From DASZUC01 sp035547775 (GTDB lineage: Bacteria; Patescibacteriota; Saccharimonadia; Saccharimonadales; UBA4665), in the NCBI GenBank assembly GCA_035547775.1, contig DASZUC010000052.1, positions 1 to 14,497 of the forward strand: a stretch of DNA of 14,497 bases. The letters are read 5' to 3'. The position numbers were made by a program, and so were the translations under genes. The first letter of the stretch is position 1. The number at the start of each line of letters is the position of its first letter. Below, piece by piece: positions 6,895 to 12,958 of this stretch. The notes beneath the pieces were generated by a model. It worked only from the letters and a program-made list of their open reading frames with translations. It had not been told where the DNA came from and made no database searches.

Positions 6895-8270
6895 TGAGCT
6901 ATACTGATAAGCATATGCAGCGCGCGGCGGATACAGCGGACAAAACTCAGCCCAATTACGAGCGGCTTCTTGAACAAGCCACCGATGTGCTCAAGATGAA
7001 TGATCGCGGCGGCTATACTCAGCCGGCCAGCGGCCTCTATCCGCATCAATGGTTGTGGGATAGCTGTTTTATTGCCATCGGGCTGCGCCACCTAGATGTC
7101 GATCGGGCTAAACTCGAACTCACCAATTTACTGCGCGGCCAGTGGAGCAATGGCATGCTACCAAACATTGTCTTTCGCGATGATCCGCAGTACCGCACCG
7201 ACCGCAACATTTGGCGCAGCTGGCTGAGCCCCTTCGCGCCCAGCGACGTCATGACCACCGGCATCACCCAGCCGCCCGTGCTAGCTGAAGCCGTCGTTCA
7301 AGTTGGTGAAAAACTGAAATGGCCCGAGCGCCGGCAATGGTACCGTATGATGTACCCTGGCCTGTTAGCCTACCATCAATGGCTGTACAAAGAACGCGAC
7401 CCGCACGGCGAAGGCCTGGTATTGCAAATTCACCCATGGGAAACTGGTCTCGACAACACGCCGCCGTGGATGAATGAAATGCACGCGCATTTGCTGCCAT
7501 TTTGGATTCGTTTGATTGAAAAGACGCGCTTTGATCGAGTTATCAACCTCTTTCGGCGCGACACCCGCTCCATCCCCATTGACCAGCGCTTTTCAACGGT
7601 TGAGGCGCTGGCGTTATTTGATATTCAACGGCGACTCAGGCGAAAGAACTACGATGTCAATAAAATCCTCGATCACTCCCTATTCGCCATCGAAGACTTG
7701 GCCTTCAATAGCATGTTTGTACGCGCTAATGCTCATTTACGAGATATTGCCAAAGCTATCCGCGAGGATTTACCAGATGAGCTTGTAGAGCGTATGGCCA
7801 AGACCGAAAAGACTTTTGAAGAACTCTGGGACCCTTACTCGGGTGAGTATTACTCACGTGACTTTATTACCCACCGTTTGCTGAAAATTCCGTCAGTCGC
7901 CACGCTGTTGCCACTGTACGCCGGGACGATTACCCAAGAACGTGCCGATCAATTGGTGCGCCTACTGGAGAGTGAGCATCAATTTGGTCCCGCCTACCCA
8001 GTACCAAGCGTACCAACCGAGTCATTTTGGTTCCATCCGAAGCTCTATTGGCAGGGTCCAACCTGGGTCAACATGAACTGGCTGATTATTGACGGCTTGA
8101 AGCGCTATGGCTTTCACGATCACGCCGCGGCCCTCCGTGAAAGCACCCTGGAAATGGTCGCTCAAGCCGGCTGCTACGAGTATTTTGATCCGCTGAATGG
8201 TGAACCAGCCGGCGCCGCCAACTTTTCCTGGACCGCCGCCTTGGCAATTGACCTCCTCAAATATACATAA
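6894..8270 (+). CDS. GH63-like glycoside hydrolase (mannosylglycerate/glucosylglycerate hydrolase-like)
   Basis: The 458-aa protein has an (alpha/alpha)6-barrel pattern. Key motifs are YPHQWLWDSCF (49-59), HPWETGLDN (180-188), YWQGPTWVNMNWL (385-397) and CYEYFDPLNGEPAG (427-440). The Asp at 187 and the Glu at 429 occupy the places of the general acid and base in GH63-type enzymes such as bacterial mannosylglycerate and glucosylglycerate hydrolases. Trehalase-like and alpha-glucosidase relatives share this layout, so the substrate is not certain. There is no signal peptide, so a cytosolic role in breaking down a compatible solute or oligosaccharide is likely. Two starts are possible, ATG 6894 and ATG 6915 (Met8), and neither has a ribosome-binding run. 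The gene is monocistronic. Confidence 0.85.
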   Translation: MSYTDKHMQRAADTADKTQPNYERLLEQATDVLKMNDRGGYTQPASGLYPHQWLWDSCFIAIGLRHLDVDRAKLELTNLLRGQWSNGMLPNIVFRDDPQYRTDRNIWRSWLSPFAPSDVMTTGITQPPVLAEAVVQVGEKLKWPERRQWYRMMYPGLLAYHQWLYKERDPHGEGLVLQIHPWETGLDNTPPWMNEMHAHLLPFWIRLIEKTRFDRVINLFRRDTRSIPIDQRFSTVEALALFDIQRRLRRKNYDVNKILDHSLFAIEDLAFNSMFVRANAHLRDIAKAIREDLPDELVERMAKTEKTFEELWDPYSGEYYSRDFITHRLLKIPSVATLLPLYAGTITQERADQLVRLLESEHQFGPAYPVPSVPTESFWFHPKLYWQGPTWVNMNWLIIDGLKRYGFHDHAAALRESTLEMVAQAGCYEYFDPLNGEPAGAANFSWTAALAIDLLKYT

Positions 8271-8302
8271 TCTTCACCTCTGTTAATTTTTGACTTTTAC
8301 GA

Positions 8303-8315
8303 TATAATTTGAATA
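8303..8315 (+). promoter_or_regulatory. -10 element giving a leaderless start at 8315
   Basis: TATAAT (8303-8308) is followed by 6 bases and the ATG at 8315, the same geometry as at yajQ. The TTG at 8309, an alternative in-frame start, lies between the -10 and the predicted transcript start, so it could not be translated from this promoter. No good -35 is visible; TTGACT at 8290 is only 7 bp away. Confidence 0.6.
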
Positions 8316-8860
8316 TGTACAAGATCTTCACTAGCGGCGGTTTACAGGTGCCGTTGCGACCGACAGGCCGACTCGTCTTAGGCTACGGCTATCATCGTAG
8401 TCTAGATGCAGACAACGCCTGGTTTCAGCACAGCGACTTTGAGTCCACACTTCCAGCCGAAGCCAAGCACGGCCACGGCCCTCGCCAACGCTATTTTCGA
8501 ATCGTCAGCCAATACGCACAACTTGGCTTGCTCGATCACGACGATCGTTTGCCCAAAGAACTGCAACCGACGGGCCGGCGTATTCGACCAGAGGGCCATC
8601 CCACACCCTATAAATACCTACGTATAACCGACTTGGGCCGCACCGCCCTACTAGAAAACGAACTCTCAGAGCCGGCCACGCCTTTGGGCACGTTATTCAC
8701 ACCCGACTTTGGCCGCGTCGTAGACGCCGAAATTGCTGCATTAACTGGCCTTGAATACTCCGCAGATATTGCCGGAGTAATGGCCAGTCTACCACGGCCA
8801 CGCAGTGACGTAGATCTTGGGCACTTAGTCGTCGCTGAGAGCCGGCTTGTCGAGCAGTAG
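8315..8860 (+). CDS. uncharacterised 181-aa protein, possibly with a winged-helix domain
   Basis: The protein is 181 aa from the ATG at 8315; a TTG at 8309 is rejected on promoter grounds. The stretch at about 57-115 (RQRYFRIVSQYAQLGLLDHD, then YKYLRITDLGRTALLENE) looks like the recognition helix and wing of a PadR/MarR-type winged helix, where Y-x-x-x-T-x-x-G-R before the last helix is common. The N-terminal part (GLQVPLRPTGRLVLGYGYHRSL) is not recognised, and the C-terminal 60 residues look helical. A DNA-binding role is therefore possible but not shown. The gene is convergent with rmuC and the two overlap by 36 bases at their 3' ends. No signal peptide or membrane segment is present. Confidence 0.65.
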   Translation: MYKIFTSGGLQVPLRPTGRLVLGYGYHRSLDADNAWFQHSDFESTLPAEAKHGHGPRQRYFRIVSQYAQLGLLDHDDRLPKELQPTGRRIRPEGHPTPYKYLRITDLGRTALLENELSEPATPLGTLFTPDFGRVVDAEIAALTGLEYSADIAGVMASLPRPRSDVDLGHLVVAESRLVEQ

Positions 8861-9874
8861 TGGCTCCACACTGGGGTCGGTATCAGCAATTTTCACGATG
8901 TCACGGTCAATTTTGCCAAGCTCTTTGTAAGTCGTATTGAAATGTCCGACCGTAGTGCCAAGTGACGCGCCGAGCTTTTGCATGTAGCCATTATGATTGA
9001 TCAAATGCTTTTGCAGCTGCTCGATGTTCTTGCGGATTTTCTCGGTGTCTTTGTGGATTTCAATCGAACGGAGACCCTGTGCAATAGTTTGCAAGATCGC
9101 ACTCAGTGTCGTTGGGCCAACAATCGTGACTTTCTTTTCAGCCGCATAGGCTAGTAAGTTACGACCGCTAATCCCCACTTTTTCAGTCAAAATATCGTAA
9201 TAAATCGTTTCCGACGGGATAAACATCAGCGCTTGGTCAAGCGTACCTTTGCCTGGCTTGATATATTTAGATGTCTCATCAATGCGATTCTTGATATCGG
9301 TTTTGAAAGCTTTTTCCAAAACCTCACGCTCGCCGTCTTTGGCTTCAATCATCCGATTGTAATTTTCCAAACTAAACTTGCTATCCACCGGCAGCAATTT
9401 ATCGTCGTATTTAATGACAGCATCGACCACCAGACCTTCGCCCAAACGATGTTGTAGCGCAAAGGAGCCAGGTGGCAAGGTGTTTTTTAGGATTTGCTCT
9501 AGATAATATTCGCCAATCACACCACGCTGTTTCGGGTTTTGCAGCACGTTTTGCAGGGTCTTTAGTTCGGCGGCAATGTCACCAACATTTTTGTTGGTGC
9601 CTTCCAGCTTGGTTAACTTTTCAGTCACCTGTTCAAGAATTCGAATGCTGGCCGTCGATTGTGTTTGTAGTTGTTTGGCGCTGACATTGGCCTGATCTTG
9701 CAACTGTTTTTGCAAGCCGTCCTTCAAGGCGCCCATTGATTTGGTGAGTTCAGCCATGTCGGCTTTGAGGAGCAAAGCATTGCCAGTCTCGCCTTGGCTG
9801 TGCGTTAGCGTCCAGACGATGACTGCCGCCAGACCCAGCACCAGCACCCCCAAAATAATTACCGCCACTATCAT
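8825..9874 (-). CDS. rmuC: RmuC family DNA recombination/nuclease-like protein
   Basis: The 349-aa protein has the usual RmuC layout: an N-terminal membrane helix (2-23), a coiled coil (about 35-110) and a C-terminal nuclease-like domain. The PD-(D/E)XK-type residues are visible as GEYYLEQIL (Glu122), VVDAVIK (Asp151) and LPVDSKF (Asp164-Ser-Lys166), with the family segment ALMFIPSETIYYDI (215-228) after them. RmuC limits inversions and recombination at short repeats in E. coli; its biochemical activity is poorly known. It is anchored in the membrane with the nuclease domain in the cytoplasm. The ATG at 9874 lies exactly 6 bases after an extended -10. It follows the transpeptidase gene on the same strand but has its own promoter. 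Confidence 0.9.
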   Translation of the reverse strand: MIVAVIILGVLVLGLAAVIVWTLTHSQGETGNALLLKADMAELTKSMGALKDGLQKQLQDQANVSAKQLQTQSTASIRILEQVTEKLTKLEGTNKNVGDIAAELKTLQNVLQNPKQRGVIGEYYLEQILKNTLPPGSFALQHRLGEGLVVDAVIKYDDKLLPVDSKFSLENYNRMIEAKDGEREVLEKAFKTDIKNRIDETSKYIKPGKGTLDQALMFIPSETIYYDILTEKVGISGRNLLAYAAEKKVTIVGPTTLSAILQTIAQGLRSIEIHKDTEKIRKNIEQLQKHLINHNGYMQKLGASLGTTVGHFNTTYKELGKIDRDIVKIADTDPSVEPLLLDKPALSDD

Positions 9875-9889
9875 AATCTTATTCTATCA
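9874..9889 (-). promoter_or_regulatory. rmuC extended -10 promoter, predicted leaderless start
   Basis: On the minus strand TGATAGAAT combines the extended TG (with one spacer base) with TAGAAT at 9881-9886. Six bases then lead to the ATG at 9874, so the transcript should start on the A of the start codon. There is no recognisable -35, which extended -10 promoters tolerate. The element touches the last bases of the L,D-transpeptidase gene. Confidence 0.55.
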
Positions 9890-10576
9890 GCTTTGGATCT
9901 TGACCGTGGTGCCAACTTTGGCCCAAGCATACAACCATTTAGCCGTAGCCAGTGGAAGTTCCACGCAGCCGTGTGAAGCGTTTTTGGAGTTTGGACTCAC
10001 ATGACCAAAGGCACTATCATCGCGCCAGGTGGCATCATGAAAACCATAAATCCCGTACTGATTTTCCAAAAATGGCATCCAATAGTAGACATAATCATTC
10101 CAACTACCCGTACTATCGCTACCCGTCAACGTCTGGTCAGTTTCTTTGGCATAGACCTTGTAGGTGCCAGTAGGCGTTAGATCTGCAGCCAGGAAAGCCA
10201 TGCCGGTAATCACCGGTGAATCATACACAGTCTGGCCATGCTCACAGGCCCACAGATGGCGCTGGCTGATGTCTATCAACGCCAGTTTGGAGCGAGTGTT
10301 TTTCGCACAGTGATTGACTGCCGGCTTGCTAATCGGCGTGGCAACGGCGCCGTGGGCAGCCGGCGCTTTCTGACTGTCGATCGGCTTAGTAGACCGTGGC
10401 CAAGCCGCCCAGCCAGCCACAATCAACAAAACTGCCAGCACTACCAACGCCAACCGGCGAGACAAAGGACGCCGAGTGGAATTGGCCGCCCGACTCGTTG
10501 GATGACGATCCGAGGTGTAAAACGAGTAATTTGGCCGGCTCGAGCGCGTGATATTTCTTTGGAGTGACTTATTCAT
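9887..10576 (-). CDS. membrane-anchored L,D-transpeptidase (YkuD domain)
   Basis: The 229-aa protein has a basic N-terminal region of about 40 residues, one membrane helix (42-59), a linker, and a C-terminal YkuD domain (about 96-228). The catalytic signature is complete: His180 in GFHDA, Ser201-His202-Gly203 and nucleophile Cys204 in SHGCVEL. The last motif position, commonly Asn or Arg (SHGCVN/R), is Glu here. These enzymes make 3-3 crosslinks in peptidoglycan or attach proteins to it outside the membrane, consistent with N-in/C-out topology and a cell wall containing meso-diaminopimelate or a similar diamino acid. The long, Arg/Ser-rich cytosolic tail before the helix is unusual. No ribosome-binding run is seen before the ATG at 10576. 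Confidence 0.92.
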   Translation of the reverse strand: MNKSLQRNITRSSRPNYSFYTSDRHPTSRAANSTRRPLSRRLALVVLAVLLIVAGWAAWPRSTKPIDSQKAPAAHGAVATPISKPAVNHCAKNTRSKLALIDISQRHLWACEHGQTVYDSPVITGMAFLAADLTPTGTYKVYAKETDQTLTGSDSTGSWNDYVYYWMPFLENQYGIYGFHDATWRDDSAFGHVSPNSKNASHGCVELPLATAKWLYAWAKVGTTVKIQS

Positions 10577-10634
10577 ACTACTGATTTGAAGCGTAACAAA
10601 GTGTTTTATTTTTGCCTGTATGGATTTTTATAAC

Positions 10635-10650
10635 CCCTTACAGTATACCA
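10635..10650 (-). promoter_or_regulatory. candidate extended -10 promoter for the L,D-transpeptidase gene
   Basis: TGGTATACT on the minus strand joins an extended TG motif to TATACT (10642-10647). It predicts a start near 10635 and a leader of about 59 nt. The -35 is not clear. The leader is A/T-rich, has no strong ribosome-binding run and shows no obvious structure. Confidence 0.4.
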
Positions 10651-10658
10651 CTTTTACC

Positions 10659-11384
10659 CTAGGCAAAGCGCGTCACAACAAACATGAAAATCACACCAAC
10701 AATCGTCAGAATAATTGTGGCATATGAAGAGTGTTTACTATGCGCTTCAGGCAAAATCTCGCTGGCTCCAATGTACAATAAAAATCCGGCAAAAAAGCCC
10801 AAATACAAGGTAAGTTCGTTTTCCGAGACATGGAATAACTTCGTAGCCAGCACACCCAAAACTGGCGTCGTCGCGTCCAAGAAGAGCATCATTAACGCCC
10901 GGCGCGAATGATTCTTATTGATTAGCATGAGGTTGACGGTATTTAAGCCATCAGTGAAGTCGTGGGCGATGACCGCAATAGCCACAGCAATACCAATTGT
11001 TGTGCCAGCCTGAAAGCCCAAACCAATGCCTACGCCGTCCAGAAAACTGTGCCCAGACAGAGCCAGGGCACTGGCAATTCCCACGTGCGGATGTTTGTGA
11101 ACTTCATATTCCGTTTCCTGGGTATGGTGAATCAGGATGCTCTTTTCAACAATGTGAAATAGCAGAAAACCGCAGACTAGGGCGACCATTGCGCCCGTAA
11201 AGCTGCGCTTATCTTCGCTCAATATGTTAAATATTTCTGGCAGCAGATCGAAAGCTACCACGCCCAGTAGTACGCCAGCCGTGTATCCTAAGAAACGGTG
11301 CAATTGGTCCTTGTGTCGGAGGGCTGCCAAGCCGCCCGTTAAGGTTGAGAGGAAGGTGGCAAATGATATGAGGATGGGTGTCAT
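10659..11384 (-). CDS. ZIP family divalent metal transporter
   Basis: The 241-aa protein has about eight hydrophobic helices and the two signature helices of the ZIP family. TM4 carries HSFLDGVGIG (112-121, His112 and Asp116) and TM5 carries HDFTDGLN (141-148, His141, Asp142 and Asp145), which together form the binuclear metal site. The loop before TM4 is rich in His (HH at 86-87, then HKHPH at 96-100), as is common in ZIPs. It would move Zn, Fe or Mn into the cytosol; the exact ion is not predictable, and TM5 has HDxxDG in place of the more common HExPxG/E. It follows the His-rich 97-aa gene by 23 bases and has its own promoter. The divergent Fur-type gene makes metal-controlled expression likely. 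Confidence 0.9.
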   Translation of the reverse strand: MTPILISFATFLSTLTGGLAALRHKDQLHRFLGYTAGVLLGVVAFDLLPEIFNILSEDKRSFTGAMVALVCGFLLFHIVEKSILIHHTQETEYEVHKHPHVGIASALALSGHSFLDGVGIGLGFQAGTTIGIAVAIAVIAHDFTDGLNTVNLMLINKNHSRRALMMLFLDATTPVLGVLATKLFHVSENELTLYLGFFAGFLLYIGASEILPEAHSKHSSYATIILTIVGVIFMFVVTRFA

Positions 11385-11389
11385 AGTGT

Positions 11390-11425
11390 CGGGCCCAGTA
11401 TAGACTGCTATGCTGCGGCTGTCAT
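11390..11425 (-). promoter_or_regulatory. promoter for the ZIP transporter
   Basis: On the minus strand ATGACA (11420-11425) is 17 bp from TATACT (11397-11402). Both hexamers are close to consensus. The predicted start is near 11390, leaving a 6-base leader before the ATG at 11384. The -35 lies inside the end of the His-rich gene, so the transporter can be expressed on its own or by read-through. Confidence 0.6.
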
Positions 11426-11701
11426 TAATTGGCCGAGCAGCGAGCTATACTTCTTCTTTTTCTTGTCTTTAGTTACTTTTTCAGCTCTCGTAAACCGTTT
11501 TGGTTTTTCACTGGCCATGGGTGCAGCGGCGGCGCCGGCCGGCCGATACTCCTCCTCAGTAGGCTGCTGGAATGCCAGGTGTTCAATGTGGTGGCAGTGT
11601 CCATTGCAGCATAACGAACCCAAGCCCTCAGCCAATTGACTGATTTGTTCTGGCGGGCGTTCGTCGTGCTGTTCACAGCAGTGTCCATCATGCTCGTGCA
11701 T
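11408..11701 (-). CDS. His/Cys-rich small protein, probable metal-binding
   Basis: The 97-aa protein's first 41 residues hold eight His and five Cys in two clusters, MHEHDGHCCEQH (1-12) and CCNGHCHHIEH (31-41), a composition expected of a soft or transition metal ligand. The middle is Pro/Ala-rich and the end is a lysine-rich basic segment (KPKRFTRAEKVTKDKKKKK, 66-84). No known domain is recognised and there is no membrane helix or signal peptide. Its position, divergent from a Fur-family gene and just before a ZIP transporter, suggests a metal store, buffer or chaperone for the imported ion. The start at 11701 is supported by its exact distance from the shared promoter. Another frame here is open too, but it lacks a sensible start. 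Confidence 0.75.
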   Translation of the reverse strand: MHEHDGHCCEQHDERPPEQISQLAEGLGSLCCNGHCHHIEHLAFQQPTEEEYRPAGAAAAPMASEKPKRFTRAEKVTKDKKKKKYSSLLGQLMTAAA

Positions 11702-11768
11702 AGGTCTAGCCTACAGTGAGCCAGTAAATTATTGCAAATCTGTCGCAATTTAATGTAAAATTGCGTCA
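11701..11768. promoter_or_regulatory. symmetric divergent promoter for fur and the His-rich gene
   Basis: TTGCAA (11732-11737) is its own reverse complement and can serve as -35 both ways. Rightward, an 18-bp spacer leads to TAAAAT (11756-11761), then 6 bases to the fur ATG at 11768. Leftward, an 18-bp spacer leads to TAGGCT (11708-11713), then 6 bases to the ATG at 11701. Both start codons lie 33.5 bp from the centre of TTGCAA, and both genes would be leaderless. The leftward -10 is weak. Confidence 0.6.
11731..11764. promoter_or_regulatory. tandem overlapping Fur-type operator
   Basis: ATTGC (11731-11735) is inverted at GCAAT (11745-11749), spanning 19 bp, the classic Fur-box length. GCAATTT (11745-11751) is inverted again at AAATTGC (11758-11764), a perfect 7-bp arm repeat with 6 bases between. 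The middle half-site is shared, giving three alternating half-sites. They cover the shared -35, the spacer and the fur -10, so binding would block fur and probably the His-rich gene. Confidence 0.6.
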
Positions 11769-12199
11769 TGGACATTGCTACTTTGCAGCTGCAGCAGCAC
11801 CTCAAACAGTACCACGCCAGCCTAACTGGCGCACGAAAGACTGTCTTTCACGCCCTTCTCGATCGCGAAGCTATGAGTATGAATGAACTAGTGGAGCTAA
11901 CCGCTGGTCAGCTAGATCGGGCTACAGTTTACCGCACGGTGGAACTCTTTGTAGAAATTGGCATCATACAACGCCTGCCCATTGGCTGGAAGTACAAGAT
12001 TGAACTAACAGATACGTTTAATCACCACCATCACCATTTGACCTGCGGTCGTTGTGGCACTGTCATTCCACTTGCTGAAGATGAGACGCTGGAAAGCCGT
12101 TTGAGCGAATTGGCGCAACTCTATCAATTCAAAGCCGATAGTCACCAGATTGAAATCCGCGGCCTCTGCCTCACCTGCCAAAAAGCCACCAGAGATTAA
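11768..12199 (+). CDS. fur: Fur family metalloregulator
   Basis: The 143-aa protein has a Fur-type layout. A winged-helix DNA-binding half (about 1-82) carries the recognition-helix motif DRATVYRTVELF (50-61). A dimerisation half follows with the metal ligands: a five-His run (86-90), the structural zinc pair CGRC (93-96) and CLTC (134-137), and SHQIEIRG (125-132). Length is typical of Fur/Zur/PerR proteins. The motifs do not settle which metal it senses; the symbol denotes the family. The neighbouring ZIP transporter and His-rich gene fit Zur (zinc) or Fur (iron) equally well. The predicted operator lies over its own promoter, so self-repression is expected. The ATG is placed by a -10 exactly 6 bases upstream. 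Confidence 0.9.
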   Translation: MDIATLQLQQHLKQYHASLTGARKTVFHALLDREAMSMNELVELTAGQLDRATVYRTVELFVEIGIIQRLPIGWKYKIELTDTFNHHHHHLTCGRCGTVIPLAEDETLESRLSELAQLYQFKADSHQIEIRGLCLTCQKATRD

Positions 12200-12218
12200 T
12201 TTAAACTTAATCTTCCCA

Positions 12219-12259
12219 TGTCATCCTGAATAGGGCAAAGCCCGTATTTCAGGATGACA
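12219..12259. repeat. 41-bp near-perfect palindromic repeat element (hairpin)
   Basis: TGTCATCCTGAA (12219-12230) is exactly inverted at TTCAGGATGACA (12248-12259). Inside, TA/TA and GGGC/GCCC continue the pairing around an AAA loop, with single-base bulges, giving about 18 bp of stem. The TGTCATCCTGA core resembles a dispersed palindromic repeat seen between genes in many bacterial genomes, so a mobile or REP-like element is likely. It sits 20 bases after the fur stop and may also end that transcript, although it has no U tract. Confidence 0.6.
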
Positions 12260-12286
12260 AGGTAAATCAAGATCGGTCGTTTGAAA

Positions 12287-12344
12287 CCTAAAGACCCGGC
12301 GCGAAACTTCGGCCGGGTCGGTTAGGAAGCCTCACACTTCCTAA
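12287..12344. terminator. paired hairpins between convergent genes, probable terminators
   Basis: GACCCGGC (12293-12300) pairs with GCCGGGTC (12312-12319); read on the minus strand it is followed by TTTAGGTTT, so it could end the glycosylase transcript. TTAGGAAG (12322-12329) pairs with CTTCCTAA (12337-12344) around a 7-base loop and is followed by TTTC on the plus strand. CCTAA (12287-12291) could instead pair with TTAGG (12322-12326), an exclusive alternative fold. Neither U tract is strong. Confidence 0.45.
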
Positions 12345-12356
12345 TTTCAGCTTAGT

Positions 12357-12378
12357 CCCGGCGCCGGGCAATTGCAAT
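12357..12378. repeat. short palindromes near the end of the glycosylase gene
   Basis: CCCGGCGCCGGG (12357-12368) is a perfect 12-bp palindrome and ATTGCAAT (12371-12378) an 8-bp one. They complete a gap (12200-12388) that holds only inverted repeats and no gene I can support. Their purpose is unknown. Confidence 0.4.
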
Positions 12379-12388
12379 GTGATATCGC

Positions 12389-12958
12389 TCACGTTTTAGA
12401 GACATAGAGATTGTTCGCAATATAGAAGCGCCAAGGCTTGTCTTGGGCCTTGCTAATGCCAATGCGGGTGCTCTGGATCACGCTGGATTGTGGCAAAGCT
12501 GGCTCAATAATCAGCTGAAACGGCGCCTGGCGTAAATCATGGCCGTTCCAGCTCCTGTCGATGCCCAACGCTTGGCATAACTTCGCCGGTCCATTCGTGA
12601 GCTGTTCACCGGTTTGACCACGCCGTTTGGTACTCATTACCGCTTGCCCTTCAAGTGGTTCCAGCGCCCGGATTAAAACCGCCGAGCCATGACCTTCCGG
12701 TCCGGTCACGACATTCATACAGTAGTGCATGCCATAGGTAAAATAGACGTACAGAAAGCCTGGCGGACCAAACATGACATCAGTACGCGGGGTTCGGCCT
12801 CGATAGCTATGACTGGCGGCATCGAGCTGATCGTAGGCTTCAACTTCCACAATTCGCCCACTCAAACGTTGACCATCTAATTCACGCACGAGCTGGCAAC
12901 CCAGCAAGCGCGGCGCCACTACTTCAGCCGGGGCACTGAGTAACTCTGTAAAATCCAT
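12389..12958 (-). CDS. 3-methyladenine DNA glycosylase, AAG/MPG type
   Basis: The 189-aa protein belongs to the AAG (MPG) family, which excises alkylated and deaminated purines such as 3-methyladenine and hypoxanthine to start base excision repair. The family motifs are intact: GRIVEVEAY (34-42) with the catalytic Glu40 and base-stacking Tyr42, ASHSYRGRTPRTDVMF (48-63), LYVYFTYGMHYCMNVV (69-84) with the conserved Asn82, LIRALEPLEG (95-104) and TNGPAKLCQALGI (121-133). Length is normal for the bacterial single-domain form. The ATG at 12958 lies 6 bases after TACAAT. It is divergent from the CNNM-type gene and convergent with fur, and no repair operon is seen. Confidence 0.95.
   Translation of the reverse strand: MDFTELLSAPAEVVAPRLLGCQLVRELDGQRLSGRIVEVEAYDQLDAASHSYRGRTPRTDVMFGPPGFLYVYFTYGMHYCMNVVTGPEGHGSAVLIRALEPLEGQAVMSTKRRGQTGEQLTNGPAKLCQALGIDRSWNGHDLRQAPFQLIIEPALPQSSVIQSTRIGISKAQDKPWRFYIANNLYVSKT

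Noticed and set aside
11473..11805. 110-residue open frame on the minus strand overlapping the fur promoter
   Set aside because: It shares bases with the His-rich gene in another frame, crosses the divergent promoter and the fur start, and lacks a sensible start signal. It is a shadow of the His-rich gene.
12029..12040. Five-histidine run in Fur as an artificial tag
   Set aside because: It sits in the metal-binding region just before the CGRC pair, where Fur proteins have natural His clusters.
12371..12378. ATTGCAAT as a possible extra Fur site
   Set aside because: It lies next to the end of the glycosylase gene, not near a promoter, and is only a half-site palindrome. It may be chance.
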